From NCBI GenBank assembly GCA_902509695.1, contig CABWYP010000003.1:1-64000 (forward strand): a stretch of 64,000 nt of DNA, written 5' to 3'. The notes beneath the pieces are model-generated. The model made no database searches, was not told the DNA's origin, and was given only the letters and a program-made list of their open reading frames with translations. The stretch is from an uncultured Alphaproteobacteria bacterium. Lineage in GTDB: Bacteria > Pseudomonadota > Alphaproteobacteria > HIMB59. Within the stretch, counting starts at the first letter, position 1. Every line of letters begins with the position of its first letter. A program made the position numbers and the translations under genes. This document shows, piece by piece, positions 51,678-60,676 of the stretch.

Positions 51678-51809
51678 ATGGGGGTGCTAATTTTTATTTT
51701 AACCATGATGTATCAAAGTGGTTTTATACCTATAGTTGTAACTGTAGGAATTTTTATCTATGGAAGTGTTATTGTATTTCTATGCCTGACCTTTAAATCT
51801 AAGAAATAG
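51678..51809 (+). CDS. Small membrane protein (43 aa), hypothetical
   Basis: A frame too short for the track reads MGVLIFILTMMYQSGFIPIV then VTVGIFIYGSVIVFLCLTFK and stops after SKK: two membrane helices with a short loop and a basic end. It follows the secreted-protein gene by 10 nt with AAGG upstream. Likely the last gene of that operon. No homologue recognised. Confidence 0.45.
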   Translation: MGVLIFILTMMYQSGFIPIVVTVGIFIYGSVIVFLCLTFKSKK

Positions 51810-51927
51810 TCTGTAAAATCCCTATTTATCAGTAATATTTTGATTGTTCTCTTATGACATAATTACGCTTGCCGAAGTATCTAAGAGGGAATAAAGTTTT
51901 GTTACTAAAAAAGTTTCTGGAGGAACA

Positions 51928-53241
51928 ATGAGTAAACCCAATAACTTGGAATCCTTATGGATGCCATTTACACCAAACAAGACATTTAAAAAAGATCCTA
52001 GAATTATTGTCGGTGCAAAAGATATGCATTTTATTAGTGATGATAATCGAGAAATCCTTGATGGCACAGCTGGATTATGGTGTGTAAATGCTGGACATGG
52101 TAGAAAAACCATTCAAGAGGCGGTCTCCAAACAATTAGAAACACTTGACTACTCTCCTCCTTTTCAATTTGGGCATCCCAAACAATTTGAACTTGCTAAT
52201 CGTTTAGCTGAAATTTTTCCTGAAGGAATGAACCATGTCTTCTTCTCTAATTCAGGTTCTGAAGCCGTAGACAGTGCTCTCAAGATTGCTTTAGCATATC
52301 AAAGAGCAAGAGGGCATTCCTCTAAAACTCGTTTGATTGGAAGAGAGCGAGGATATCATGGAGTAGGTTTTGGAGGGATAAGTGTTGGAGGTATGGTTAA
52401 AAATAGAATGTATTTTGGATCATTGCTCAGTGGTGTTGATCACCTACGACATACTCATAACCACTCATTAAATGCATATTCACATGGTCAACCTGAACAT
52501 GGTGCGGAGCTAGCGGATGACTTAGAGCGCATAGTACAGCTACATGATGCATCGACAATTGCTGCAGTGATAGTTGAGCCTATTGCAGGATCAACTGGAG
52601 TTCTTCCTCCACCAAAAGGTTACTTGCAACGACTACGAGATATTTGCACCAAGCACGATATTCTTTTAATTTTTGATGAAGTCATCTCAGCTTTTGGTAG
52701 ATTGGGAAAAGCCACTGGTTCTGATTACTTTGGTATCACTCCCGATATTATTTGTTGCGCAAAGGGTTTAACTAACGCCACCATCCCAATGGGGGCAACC
52801 GTGGTCCAAGATTATATTTATGAATCAATGCTTGAAAATGCTGACGCTCCTATCGAGCTTTTTCATGGATACACTTACTCAGGCCATCCAGTAGCCTGCG
52901 CTGCGGCATTGGCCACTTTGGACATCTATAGAGATGAAGGGTTGTTTGATAATGCCGCTAAAATGGCTCCTTTAATAGAACAGGCTGCCCATAGTCTAAA
53001 AGGAAGTAAACATGTTATCGACATCAGAAATTTAGGAGTAATAGCTGCTATTGAGCTAGAACCCCGAGGGAATGCAGTTGGAGCCAGAGGTTTTGAAACT
53101 ATGAAAAAGGCATGGGAATTAGGTCTTATGGTTAGAGCTAATGGTGATACTTTAGCATTTTCACCTCCATTAATAGTTAATGAAAGCCAAGTAGATGAAA
53201 TGTTTACTAAAGTAAAACAAGCCCTGGAGCAAGTAGAGTAA
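51928..53241 (+). CDS. Class III aminotransferase, omega-amino acid:pyruvate type
   Basis: A 437-residue PLP enzyme: NSGSEAVDSALKIALAYQRARG, GRERGYHGVGFGGISVGG, IVEPIAGSTGVLPPPKGYLQRLRDIC, LLIFDEVISAFGRLGKA and the PLP lysine in CCAKGLTNATIPMGATVV. GYTYSGHPVACAAALATLDIY is also conserved. The pattern matches beta-alanine:pyruvate and related taurine/putrescine transaminases. TGGAGGAACA ATG gives a good ribosome-binding site. Substrate not certain. Confidence 0.9.
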   Translation: MSKPNNLESLWMPFTPNKTFKKDPRIIVGAKDMHFISDDNREILDGTAGLWCVNAGHGRKTIQEAVSKQLETLDYSPPFQFGHPKQFELANRLAEIFPEGMNHVFFSNSGSEAVDSALKIALAYQRARGHSSKTRLIGRERGYHGVGFGGISVGGMVKNRMYFGSLLSGVDHLRHTHNHSLNAYSHGQPEHGAELADDLERIVQLHDASTIAAVIVEPIAGSTGVLPPPKGYLQRLRDICTKHDILLIFDEVISAFGRLGKATGSDYFGITPDIICCAKGLTNATIPMGATVVQDYIYESMLENADAPIELFHGYTYSGHPVACAAALATLDIYRDEGLFDNAAKMAPLIEQAAHSLKGSKHVIDIRNLGVIAAIELEPRGNAVGARGFETMKKAWELGLMVRANGDTLAFSPPLIVNESQVDEMFTKVKQALEQVE

Positions 53242-53509
53242 AAACATCACCACTACATCCACTATTTAAATTAAAGGCACCGCTGGGTTGGTAGAGACCA
53301 CAAATCATTATCCACCTATATATAAAGACAATTCCTGGAACAACTATTATAGCGTTTGTTATAAAGAGTGCGGTTGAAAGCATTACTCTAATAAATATTT
53401 TTGTTTTCATGTATTGCTTATAAAAAATTCTAATTATTAAACCTGTAGTAACAGCTGATAGGAGTAAAAAAGGAGCATCAAGATGTGATACTAAAAAAGA
53501 GTAGTACAT
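53207..53509 (-). CDS. Small polytopic membrane protein (100 aa), hypothetical
   Basis: The ORF fills most of the 345-nt gap between the aminotransferase and the aquaporin gene, antiparallel to both. It has about three hydrophobic segments (APFLLLSAVTTGLIIRIFY, VMLSTALFITNAIIVVPGIVFIYRW) and basic loops consistent with the positive-inside rule. The last 12 residues overlap the aminotransferase 3' end. No family recognised; could be spurious. Confidence 0.45.
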   Translation of the reverse strand: MYYSFLVSHLDAPFLLLSAVTTGLIIRIFYKQYMKTKIFIRVMLSTALFITNAIIVVPGIVFIYRWIMICGLYQPSGAFNLNSGCSGDVFTLLAPGLVLL

Positions 53510-53586
53510 GGGTATATCTTACATTGATTTATTTATGTTTTGTAAGAATTTTTTGATATATTAATTTTACATAACAGGGGATTGTA

Positions 53587-54252
53587 ATGAAAAAATATTT
53601 ATCTGAATTTATTGGAACAGCATTTTTAGTTGGAGCTATACTTGGCTCAAATAGTCTAGCTATGAGTATTATGGGAGAGAGTTCTGCTGCGCATCTAGCC
53701 CATGCTCTTTCTATTGGTGGAACTTTAATGGTAATGATAATGGTTTTCGGACCTATTTCAGGTGGTCATTTTAATCCTGCAGTAACAATTTCTTTTTTAG
53801 CAAAGGGAGAGATGAAATTTGATGAAGCACTTCCTTATTTCATTTTTCAAATACTAGGCGGTGTTGCTGGCGCAATTGCAGTTAATTTAATGTATGAAGT
53901 CAACGCGTTACCTGTGTCAGATGTAATAAGAGATGGTTATGGCCAGTATGTCAGTGAATTTATTACAACATTTGGTTTGGTTATGATTATCCATATCCTT
54001 GTAAGCCACAAATCTGAATCTATACACTTAGCTGTAGGTACGTATATTTTTGCTGCAATTACATATTCTAGTTCTACAGCCTTTGCCAACCCTGCTGTTG
54101 CTATTGGTAGAATATTTTCTAATGCAGATGCAAGCATAGATCCACTTAGCGCCGTGACATTTATATTCATACAGATTGCAGCCGCTTTGGTTGCTTTTCA
54201 GGTGTGTAAAATTTTTCTAGCCAAAGAGGCAAAGCCAAAAAGAAAAAAATAA
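53587..54252 (+). CDS. MIP/aquaporin-family channel
   Basis: A 221-residue membrane protein with both NPA motifs, GGHFNPAVTISFLAKGE in the first half and FANPAVAIGRIFSNAD in the second, and EFIGTAFLVGAILGSNSLA / SEFITTFGLVMIIHI at the repeat starts. Six helices. The Arg after the second NPA (NPAVAIGR) is the selectivity-filter Arg. Water or small neutral solutes (glycerol, or arsenite in some) are candidates. ATG follows a CAGGGGATTGTA site. Confidence 0.9.
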   Translation: MKKYLSEFIGTAFLVGAILGSNSLAMSIMGESSAAHLAHALSIGGTLMVMIMVFGPISGGHFNPAVTISFLAKGEMKFDEALPYFIFQILGGVAGAIAVNLMYEVNALPVSDVIRDGYGQYVSEFITTFGLVMIIHILVSHKSESIHLAVGTYIFAAITYSSSTAFANPAVAIGRIFSNADASIDPLSAVTFIFIQIAAALVAFQVCKIFLAKEAKPKRKK

Positions 54253-54300
54253 TTTGATATGCTATTTTGGCATAGAATAAAAATTTAAGTTAGACATAGC

Positions 54301-54323
54301 ACTTTTGTCGCTGAGACAAAAGT
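54301..54323 (+). promoter_or_regulatory. 9-bp hairpin in the leader of the NMT1-type ABC operon
   Basis: ACTTTTGTC and GACAAAAGT pair perfectly around GCTGA, about 40 nt before the start codon. There is no T tract after it, so it is not a simple terminator. It contains CTGAGA, a conserved piece of TPP riboswitches, but the rest of that aptamer cannot be recognised in the 110-nt gap. Probably an mRNA leader structure or operator. Confidence 0.35.
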
Positions 54324-54362
54324 CGATCAGATTATAGAGCGGTTTGATTATAATTTAGAGTC

Positions 54363-55310
54363 ATGAACAAAATATTTATTGTGGTTTTCTCATTGTTTGC
54401 GACTGCAAATTTATGGGCTGTAGATAACATAAAACTCTCACTTGATTGGGTCCCCCAAGGTGAGCATGGTGGTTTTTTTCAAGCTATCTCTAAAGGTTAT
54501 TATGAGGAACAAAATATTGAGCTGGAAATAATTCCTGGTGGCCCTTCAATAAATACCAAGGCCATGTTAATGGCTGATCAAGTTCAATTTAATATAGGTG
54601 GTAGTGCGGGAGCTTTAAATTATGCTAAGCAAGATTTACCCTTTACTGCTGTAGCTTCGTTCTTTCAAAAAACTCCTCAAGTTCTAATTTCTCACCCTAA
54701 TATGGGAATTGATCATCCGCGAGATTTTCAAGGAAAAACTATTTTTCTTTCAAACTTTGGTAGACTTTCCTTTTGGGGTTTTATCAAACAGAAATATGAC
54801 TTATCTGACGATCAACTAAAAAGTTATAATTTTAATTCACAGCCTTTTATTGACGATCCTCAGTCTATACAACAAGGCTATTTATCTAGTGAACCATTTG
54901 CGATTAAGAAGGTTGCTGGTTTTGAACCAGTTGTTCATTTGTTAGCGGATCATGGTTTTAGTGCTTATGCTAATACCATTGAAGCCTCAGATAAACTTAT
55001 CCAAGAAAATCCTGATCTTATTAGAAGATTTATTAGTGCTTCACAAAAAGGTTGGAAAGATTACTTAGAAAATGACCCTCAACCTGCCTTTGATTTAATA
55101 CAAGAACTTAACCCCGACATGCCTTCAGATAAGTTGGCTTATGCTCATGAAAAGTTAATTGAATACAAAATCGTGACAGGAAATAATCAAAAAATTGGCT
55201 CTATGACTCATGATCGCTGGCAAGAATTTTATGAAATGTCAGTAGAATTGGGAATTTATGACTCTGAATTTGACTACAAAAAAGCTTACACTTTAGAGTT
55301 TTCTAACTAA
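54363..55310 (+). CDS. NMT1/THI5-like ABC transporter substrate-binding protein
   Basis: A 315-residue periplasmic protein: signal FIVVFSLFATANLWAVD, then IKLSLDWVPQGEHGGFFQAISKGYYEEQNIELEIIPGGPSINTKAMLM, the classical NMT1 signature (DWxPxxxHxGxFxAxxxGxYxExxIxLxIxPGG). This family includes ThiY (thiamin pyrimidine precursor), RibY (riboflavin) and nitrate/sulfonate receptors; the ThiY/RibY branch is the best fit. It is followed by its ATPase and permease. Confidence 0.85.
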   Translation: MNKIFIVVFSLFATANLWAVDNIKLSLDWVPQGEHGGFFQAISKGYYEEQNIELEIIPGGPSINTKAMLMADQVQFNIGGSAGALNYAKQDLPFTAVASFFQKTPQVLISHPNMGIDHPRDFQGKTIFLSNFGRLSFWGFIKQKYDLSDDQLKSYNFNSQPFIDDPQSIQQGYLSSEPFAIKKVAGFEPVVHLLADHGFSAYANTIEASDKLIQENPDLIRRFISASQKGWKDYLENDPQPAFDLIQELNPDMPSDKLAYAHEKLIEYKIVTGNNQKIGSMTHDRWQEFYEMSVELGIYDSEFDYKKAYTLEFSN

Positions 55311-55323
55311 AATAAGCCCCGCT

Positions 55324-56148
55324 ATGACTTTGCGAGTCTTAACAGATACTGACCGTCAATCCAAGCTAGAGGTAGATCAAGAAAAATTGATTGCCCAGCT
55401 TGGTTCGATTAGCAAGAGATTTGCTGGCACTTCAAACAATGCTCTAGAAAATATTAATTTAGAGGTTTTTCAAAAAGACTTCCTGTCTATTGTTGGTCCC
55501 TCTGGGTGTGGAAAAACCTCCATTCTTAAAATAATGTGTGGTTTAATTAAGCCCTCTTCAGGAAGTATTAATTGGCCTACTTCCAATTTTCAAAATTCCC
55601 CTGAGAACCCAGCCAACCTGAGTTTTGTTTTTCAAGAACCCAATCTTTTGCCTTGGATGAATGTTTATGAAAATATCAAAATGCCTTTAAAGATTTTAAA
55701 AGAAGATAATTATAGTGCTGATGAAAAAATTTATGAAATTATTGATTTAGTGGGACTAAAAGGTTTCGAAGGCTATTATCCAAAACAACTATCGGGTGGA
55801 ATGAGCATGCGTGTTTCTATTGCTAGAGCTTTGGTCACCCAACCTAAGGTCTTGTTAATGGATGAACCCTTTAGTGCTCTCGATGAAAATAGAAGATTTG
55901 AATTGAGCCAAGAAATTTTAAAAATTAAAAAAGAAAAAAATCTTACTGTCGTTTATGTAACACACAGTATATATGAGTCTGTATATTTATCTGATCGAAT
56001 TTATGTAATGCAATCTCATCCTGGAAGAATTTTTGAGGAATTAGATTTTTCAGGTATTGATAAAAATGAAGATTATCGTTTTACTCCTGAATTCTATGAG
56101 CAAGCTAAAGTTGTCTCTGACTCACTGAAAAGAGCTCAAATTGTCTAA
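55324..56148 (+). CDS. ABC transporter ATPase (SsuB/ThiZ-like)
   Basis: A 274-residue ATPase: IVGPSGCGKTSILKIMCGL (Walker A), FQEPNLLPWMNVYENIKMPL (Q loop), LSGGMSMRVSIARALVTQPKVLLMDEPFSALDENRRFEL (signature and Walker B), VVYVTHSIYESVYLSDR (H loop). The WMNVYENI form is typical for the nitrate/sulfonate/thiamin-precursor family. The permease start overlaps its stop. Confidence 0.92.
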   Translation: MTLRVLTDTDRQSKLEVDQEKLIAQLGSISKRFAGTSNNALENINLEVFQKDFLSIVGPSGCGKTSILKIMCGLIKPSSGSINWPTSNFQNSPENPANLSFVFQEPNLLPWMNVYENIKMPLKILKEDNYSADEKIYEIIDLVGLKGFEGYYPKQLSGGMSMRVSIARALVTQPKVLLMDEPFSALDENRRFELSQEILKIKKEKNLTVVYVTHSIYESVYLSDRIYVMQSHPGRIFEELDFSGIDKNEDYRFTPEFYEQAKVVSDSLKRAQIV

Positions 56149-56908
56149 ATTACAATCTCCATTAATTATTTTATGTTTTCTTATTTTATGGGAAATCTTA
56201 TTTCATACGTTAAATATTAAATGGTACCTTCTTCCACCTCCCACAATGATTTTAGAGTCTATTTACTCTAATTTCTTTTCCTTAATGGTTTCTTTATCTA
56301 TCACCCTTAAAGTGACTCTTACTGCCCTGGCTGCTTCTATACTTATAAGTCTTTTAATGGCTATAATTTTTTATTTTTCTCAATTTATGGAAAAGGCCAT
56401 GATGCCAGTCACAGTCATTTTGCAAGTCACACCAATAATAGCTATTGCTCCTTTAATCTCTATTTGGGTGGATAATTCTGAAATGGCTACTCTTATTTGT
56501 GCCTTTTTAGTGGCTTTTTTCCCTTTATTAACAAATACGATAGCAGGTTTAAAAAGTACGGAAAAAAACCATTTAGATTTAATGAAGCTCTATCGTGCAA
56601 GTAAAATTCAACTTCTTCGATATGTAGTTTTACCTAATGCTCTTCCTTATTTTCTCTCTGGTTTAAAAATTAGTACTGGACTAGCTTTAATTGGTGCTAT
56701 TGTTGGGGAGTTTGTTATTGGACCTATCTCTGGTCACAGTGGTTTAGCCTATAGAATTATTGAATCAGGGTATCAATTAGAAATTCCAAAAATGTTTGCC
56801 TCAGTATTTCTTATCTCAATAACTGGAATTGTTTTGTATAATCTCGTCAGATTGATCAGTTACTTAATACTCAGAGATTGGCACTCCAGTTATATTCAAC
56901 AAGATTAA
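56141..56908 (+). CDS. ABC transporter permease (SsuC/ThiX-like)
   Basis: A 255-residue permease with six helices. IKWYLLPPPTMILESIYSNF near the start and IWVDNSEMATLICAFLVAFFPLLTNTIAGLKSTEKNHLDLMKLYRASKIQLLRYVVLPNALPYFLSGLKIS (EAA loop) are characteristic of BPD_transp_1 nitrate/taurine/thiamin-precursor permeases. The start is TTG at 56141 (MSKLQSPL), overlapping the ATPase stop by 8 nt. Confidence 0.9.
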   Translation: MSKLQSPLIILCFLILWEILFHTLNIKWYLLPPPTMILESIYSNFFSLMVSLSITLKVTLTALAASILISLLMAIIFYFSQFMEKAMMPVTVILQVTPIIAIAPLISIWVDNSEMATLICAFLVAFFPLLTNTIAGLKSTEKNHLDLMKLYRASKIQLLRYVVLPNALPYFLSGLKISTGLALIGAIVGEFVIGPISGHSGLAYRIIESGYQLEIPKMFASVFLISITGIVLYNLVRLISYLILRDWHSSYIQQD

Positions 56909-56923
56909 TATAAATTATTAAAA

Positions 56924-56948
56924 TAGCACCCTAACCTTTGGGGTGCTA
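56924..56948 (-). terminator. Terminator between convergent ABC permease and iron-binding gene
   Basis: TAGCACCC and GGGTGCTA form an 8-bp perfect stem with a 9-nt loop. On the minus strand it is followed by TTTTAATAATTT, so it terminates the FutA-like gene; it may also stop the plus-strand ABC operon. Confidence 0.75.
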
Positions 56949-56976
56949 CGGATCTATTTCTAGCGATCAACCTATA

Positions 56977-57984
56977 TTAACCGTCGTAATTAATTTTTTG
57001 TAGAATTTCCAAAACGGCTTTTCTATTTGAGGCAATTTCCTCTAAGTCAATTGGGTCAAACTTAGCATTATTTGCTAATGCCTGTACCCTATCGGATGCA
57101 GAGACACTGGGATTAACAGGAAATTCATTATTGTCATTTGCATAAATTTTTTGAGCTTCATCACTTAATAAAAATTCTAAGAAGTCTAATGATGCTTCAA
57201 AGTTTTTATTATTTATAATTGAAATTCCAGAAATATTCACATGACTGCCATAGGAGTCTTGATTAGGAAAGATAGGAGATACCTTATCAAGCCAGACTAT
57301 TTGATTTGGGTCATCTAGCATTTTAAAATAGTAATAATGATTTCCAATACTCAAATCACAAACTCCTGCATAGATAGCTTTTATCTGATCTCTATCGTTG
57401 CCTTGAGGCTTCCTTGCTAAATTAGATTTTAATTTAACAATATAGTCTTCAAACCATTCCTTTCCATGATGAGCTATAAGTGCTGAAAATAGTGATACAT
57501 TGTAGGGATGAAATCCAGATCTCGTGCATAATTTCCCTTTATATTTTGGTAATACTAAATCTTCGTATGAAATTTCAGATATATCTAAATCGTTGTGAGC
57601 ATAGATGACTCTTGCCCTCATAGTAAGACTTGTCCAATATTTTGATTGTAAATTTTTAGGGACTTTTTCTTGATAGGGGATTTCAAAGTTCGCTTTAGCC
57701 TCAGTGATATCTATTAATCTTGCTATATCAGAGGAGAGAAAAATATCAGCTACTGGATTTGATTTTTCTAAAATAGTCTTTTGAACGAGGCCTTTTTTGG
57801 AAAATATCCATTCTATTTTATTGCCAGTAGTTTTTTGATATTGGTCAATTAATGGACTAATAAGGAAAGGCTGTCTTTCAGAATAAACTTTAATAGTTGT
57901 TTCTGCTTCAGCCTTACTTACAGCGACATACATTGATGTAAGAGCTAATATAATAGCGCCTATTAATACAATTTTAGATTTCAT
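56977..57984 (-). CDS. Fe(3+) ABC transporter substrate-binding protein (FutA/FbpA-like)
   Basis: A 335-residue periplasmic iron-binding protein. The start ATG 57984 (MKSKIVLIGAIILALTSMYV) gives a clean signal peptide; the track's longer form adds 20 unlikely residues. Family segments: TTIKVYSERQPFLISPLIDQYQKTTGNKIEWIFSKKGLV, ADIFLSSDIARL, LTMRARVIYAHN, and GDLSIGNHYYYFKML, where the paired tyrosines (HYYYF) are iron ligands in FutA/FbpA. No permease or ATPase is adjacent. Confidence 0.9.
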   Translation of the reverse strand: MKSKIVLIGAIILALTSMYVAVSKAEAETTIKVYSERQPFLISPLIDQYQKTTGNKIEWIFSKKGLVQKTILEKSNPVADIFLSSDIARLIDITEAKANFEIPYQEKVPKNLQSKYWTSLTMRARVIYAHNDLDISEISYEDLVLPKYKGKLCTRSGFHPYNVSLFSALIAHHGKEWFEDYIVKLKSNLARKPQGNDRDQIKAIYAGVCDLSIGNHYYYFKMLDDPNQIVWLDKVSPIFPNQDSYGSHVNISGISIINNKNFEASLDFLEFLLSDEAQKIYANDNNEFPVNPSVSASDRVQALANNAKFDPIDLEEIASNRKAVLEILQKINYDG

Positions 57985-58050
57985 TGATGTATAAGATATA
58001 TGGGTAAAATTCATAATAATATTAATAAATAATATGATATTCAAAAGCAG

Positions 58051-59070
58051 CTATTGTAGACTTTTTTTGAAATATATTTCAGATTTATTTTCCTCCTTTT
58101 TTTTCCGATGAAAAATTAAATAAAATTTTTTTTTGAAAAAACCAAAAAATTCAATTACTGGAATAGTATATAATTCTTTTAGAGTATGTTTTTTTTGATC
58201 ATCTTTGGTACCAAGACCTAAAGTTAAATTATCTGTATCTTCTGAATGATGAAGAGATCCAAAAACCCAATCCCAGATAGCTAAAGCAGCCCCGTAGTTT
58301 TTGTTATAATGTTCCTTAGCTACTGAGTGATGTAAATGATGTTGAGCAGGAGATATCAAAATGTACTCTAACCACTTCCAATATCTAATACCAATATGTG
58401 AATGTCTAAGATTTGAACCAAAAACATTAAATAAAAAAACGAATAAATTCGCACCCAGTATTGTATATAAATCAACCCCTCCTCCAAAAAGATAAACAAA
58501 TGTTGAGATGGTGATACCTTGTGCAATAGCCGATCTTAATGTGAAAACTAATCCCTCTAATGGATGAGTTCTAAATACAGTCATAGGTGTCAGGTTTGTT
58601 GCGGAGTGATGAACTTTATGAAGAGCCCATAAAAAAGGCCATTTATGCATCCATCTGTGGACAATGTATTTAGAAAAATCATCGACAATAAAGTGAGTAG
58701 TAGTGAATAAACCAATAATTAAATACTGTGGGGCATAAGAAAATAAACCCATTTCAATGAAATTAATCTCAAAAAAGAAAAAATATAATGCTGTTGCTAT
58801 TGTAATTTGAGTTAATAAGTGAGGGGAGATTATTAACATAAAAATTTGATTGATAAAAAATACCTTATAGTCACTTTTGGCAGATTTTGAGAAAAAAACT
58901 TTAGGGTTAAATATAAATTTAAAAGAGTCTTTTAAAGATTTTTTTTTATAAAAAATCAACCAACCCGAGGCAATTAAAATTGATAAGAATAAATAAAGTA
59001 TAAAAACTCTTTTTTTAGGATTTGTAAACTGGTCAGCTATATTCTGAAAAATATCAAATAAAAAATCCAT
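58051..59070 (-). CDS. Fatty acid hydroxylase / sterol desaturase family membrane protein
   Basis: A 339-residue di-iron membrane enzyme with the His clusters KYIVHRWMHKWPFLWALHKVHHSATNLTP, RTHPLEGLVF and ISPAQHHLHHSVAKEHYNKNYG. The family includes sterol desaturases, ornithine-lipid and carotenoid hydroxylases; several N-terminal helices suggest an integral inner-membrane protein. Substrate unknown. It lies between FutA and the DUF4856 gene, perhaps because it needs iron (speculative). Confidence 0.87.
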   Translation of the reverse strand: MDFLFDIFQNIADQFTNPKKRVFILYLFLSILIASGWLIFYKKKSLKDSFKFIFNPKVFFSKSAKSDYKVFFINQIFMLIISPHLLTQITIATALYFFFFEINFIEMGLFSYAPQYLIIGLFTTTHFIVDDFSKYIVHRWMHKWPFLWALHKVHHSATNLTPMTVFRTHPLEGLVFTLRSAIAQGITISTFVYLFGGGVDLYTILGANLFVFLFNVFGSNLRHSHIGIRYWKWLEYILISPAQHHLHHSVAKEHYNKNYGAALAIWDWVFGSLHHSEDTDNLTLGLGTKDDQKKHTLKELYTIPVIEFFGFFKKKFYLIFHRKKKEENKSEIYFKKSLQ

Positions 59071-59088
59071 GTGTTAAATTTATTATAG

Positions 59089-59112
59089 CATGGCCTTCCT
59101 AAGAAGGCCATG
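59089..59112 (-). terminator. Terminator downstream of the DUF4856 gene
   Basis: CATGGCCTTC, loop CTAA (plus strand), GAAGGCCATG: a perfect 10-bp, GC-rich stem with a tetraloop in the 81-nt gap. The following minus-strand sequence CTATAATAAATTT is only partly T-rich, so efficiency is uncertain. Confidence 0.7.
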
Positions 59113-59151
59113 TATCGTCTCTTTATGTGTCAGTGTAGGAGAAGAGACAAA

Positions 59152-60570
59152 CTAATCGTTCTCTGCAGAGTCAGAAGAACCAATTTTTGATGCGAGATCT
59201 GCCATATCAGCAAGCATATCTTTTGATCTTGCCTTTACACCAAATTCATCAATCATAAGTTTTTGAATTTTAAGCATATGTAACTTAGCGTCATGCATGG
59301 AATAAACCTTACCCATTTCATATTCTGAGGTGATGAATTTTCCATCACTTCCCATCATGCCTTTAATTCCAACTATTTGAGTTTCATCCATTAACATTGG
59401 GCCAAAACCAATCATGCGATTAAGTTTCGTTGCAGTCTCTCCAATATTATTTTTTCCAACTTGAAGAGCCATGGAGAAGCCTTTTAACTCTCCCCAATAT
59501 TTCATGTAATTACTAAACTCTTTGGAAAGATCTTCGTTACTCACAGTTTCTAGGGCTACTAATGACTTATAAGTAGAACCAGCATATTTAAATACTGACT
59601 CAGCTATGACTTTCTCCCAATTAGTTGAGATAACATCTACATACCCCATAAGCTCTGATCTTTGAGCATCTGATAATTTCTCTCCATTAGCTGATGTAAT
59701 TAATTTTCTGCCATCTAAAAAAGCTCTTGTAATGTCTTCCATATAAGATGTTTTTCCACCTTTATCAAAGCTAGAAGCATAATAAGCATGTGCAAATACA
59801 TACTCAGATTTTAGATCAACAACACCGTCGCCGTTAGCGTCTGCAGCAGCTAGATCTTTTCTCTTAGCTACATTGTAATTATCTTCCGCAGAGAGTAATA
59901 GTGAGTGAGCAGCTGCTCCCCAATATCCAAATGCCTCATCCCAGCTATGTTCTTTACCAGTATAACAAGCACCATCCTTGTATGGTTTGTCGTTAGGCTT
60001 AGTGTCCGCACCCATTTTTTCATCAAGATAATTATCTACAGCTTGATTGTAAAAGACAGCTCCCATAATAAACTTTGATAGAAGTTGCTGATAATTTAGA
60101 CCTACGGATACATCTTTAGGATTATCTGCTGCTTTCATCATCCAGAAATCAATAACCTCTGGAGCAGTCATATTATTAGGCCAAGCTGTGATTGTGCCCT
60201 TGTATGTTTTTCCAGATAGATTTTTGCCAGAAGATATTTCATTTACTAATGTTTGCTTAATTTGGAAGTCGTCTTTAGAAGATGGTGCAAGAATTGCTTG
60301 ATCTCCATCAGCACCCACATAATAAGCATTCATATTATCATAGCTTCCTTTTGTTGAAGCTGCTTTAAGACTATCGTGTTGAACGTGTCTTGCTATTTGG
60401 CCACTGTAAGAAACAGTATTTGTGCAATCACCAGAGTAACCTTTTAGAGTTACTGGGAAAGGACCATAGACATCTTCGCTGTGAGCTCCTGCATTTGCAA
60501 GACCGGTTAAACCGAAACTCAAACAAGTAATAGATGCCAAAATTTTTGTTTTTAAATGTAGTTTTTTCAT
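59152..60570 (-). CDS. DUF4856 / imelysin-like exported protein
   Basis: A 472-residue protein with signal peptide ending LTGLANAGAHSED. CYTGKEHSWDEAFGYWGAAAHSLLLS is the DUF4856 hallmark and resembles imelysin (M75) iron-regulated proteins. A DANGDGVVDLKSE loop around residue 243 looks like an EF-hand-type calcium site. Two cysteines are present in the mature part (GDCTNT, ACYTG). Its place beside a Fur-family regulator and iron/zinc uptake genes suggests metal-dependent expression; the 106-nt promoter gap shows no clear Fur/Zur box that I can define. Confidence 0.75.
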   Translation of the reverse strand: MKKLHLKTKILASITCLSFGLTGLANAGAHSEDVYGPFPVTLKGYSGDCTNTVSYSGQIARHVQHDSLKAASTKGSYDNMNAYYVGADGDQAILAPSSKDDFQIKQTLVNEISSGKNLSGKTYKGTITAWPNNMTAPEVIDFWMMKAADNPKDVSVGLNYQQLLSKFIMGAVFYNQAVDNYLDEKMGADTKPNDKPYKDGACYTGKEHSWDEAFGYWGAAAHSLLLSAEDNYNVAKRKDLAAADANGDGVVDLKSEYVFAHAYYASSFDKGGKTSYMEDITRAFLDGRKLITSANGEKLSDAQRSELMGYVDVISTNWEKVIAESVFKYAGSTYKSLVALETVSNEDLSKEFSNYMKYWGELKGFSMALQVGKNNIGETATKLNRMIGFGPMLMDETQIVGIKGMMGSDGKFITSEYEMGKVYSMHDAKLHMLKIQKLMIDEFGVKARSKDMLADMADLASKIGSSDSAEND

Positions 60571-60676
60571 AGTGAGACAGAAAATATTGAAAAAAATTTA
60601 TAAAAAAATAAAAAAAAAATTCTTACCGCTAATTGTTATTTATGGAGGTTTATTGGAATAAATTACAGAGAAGAAA

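Noticed and set aside
54253-54362. TPP riboswitch call
   Set aside because: Only CTGAGA and a GATCAG fragment match; the conserved stems and the ACC-GAAC-type segments are absent, so I list only a hairpin.
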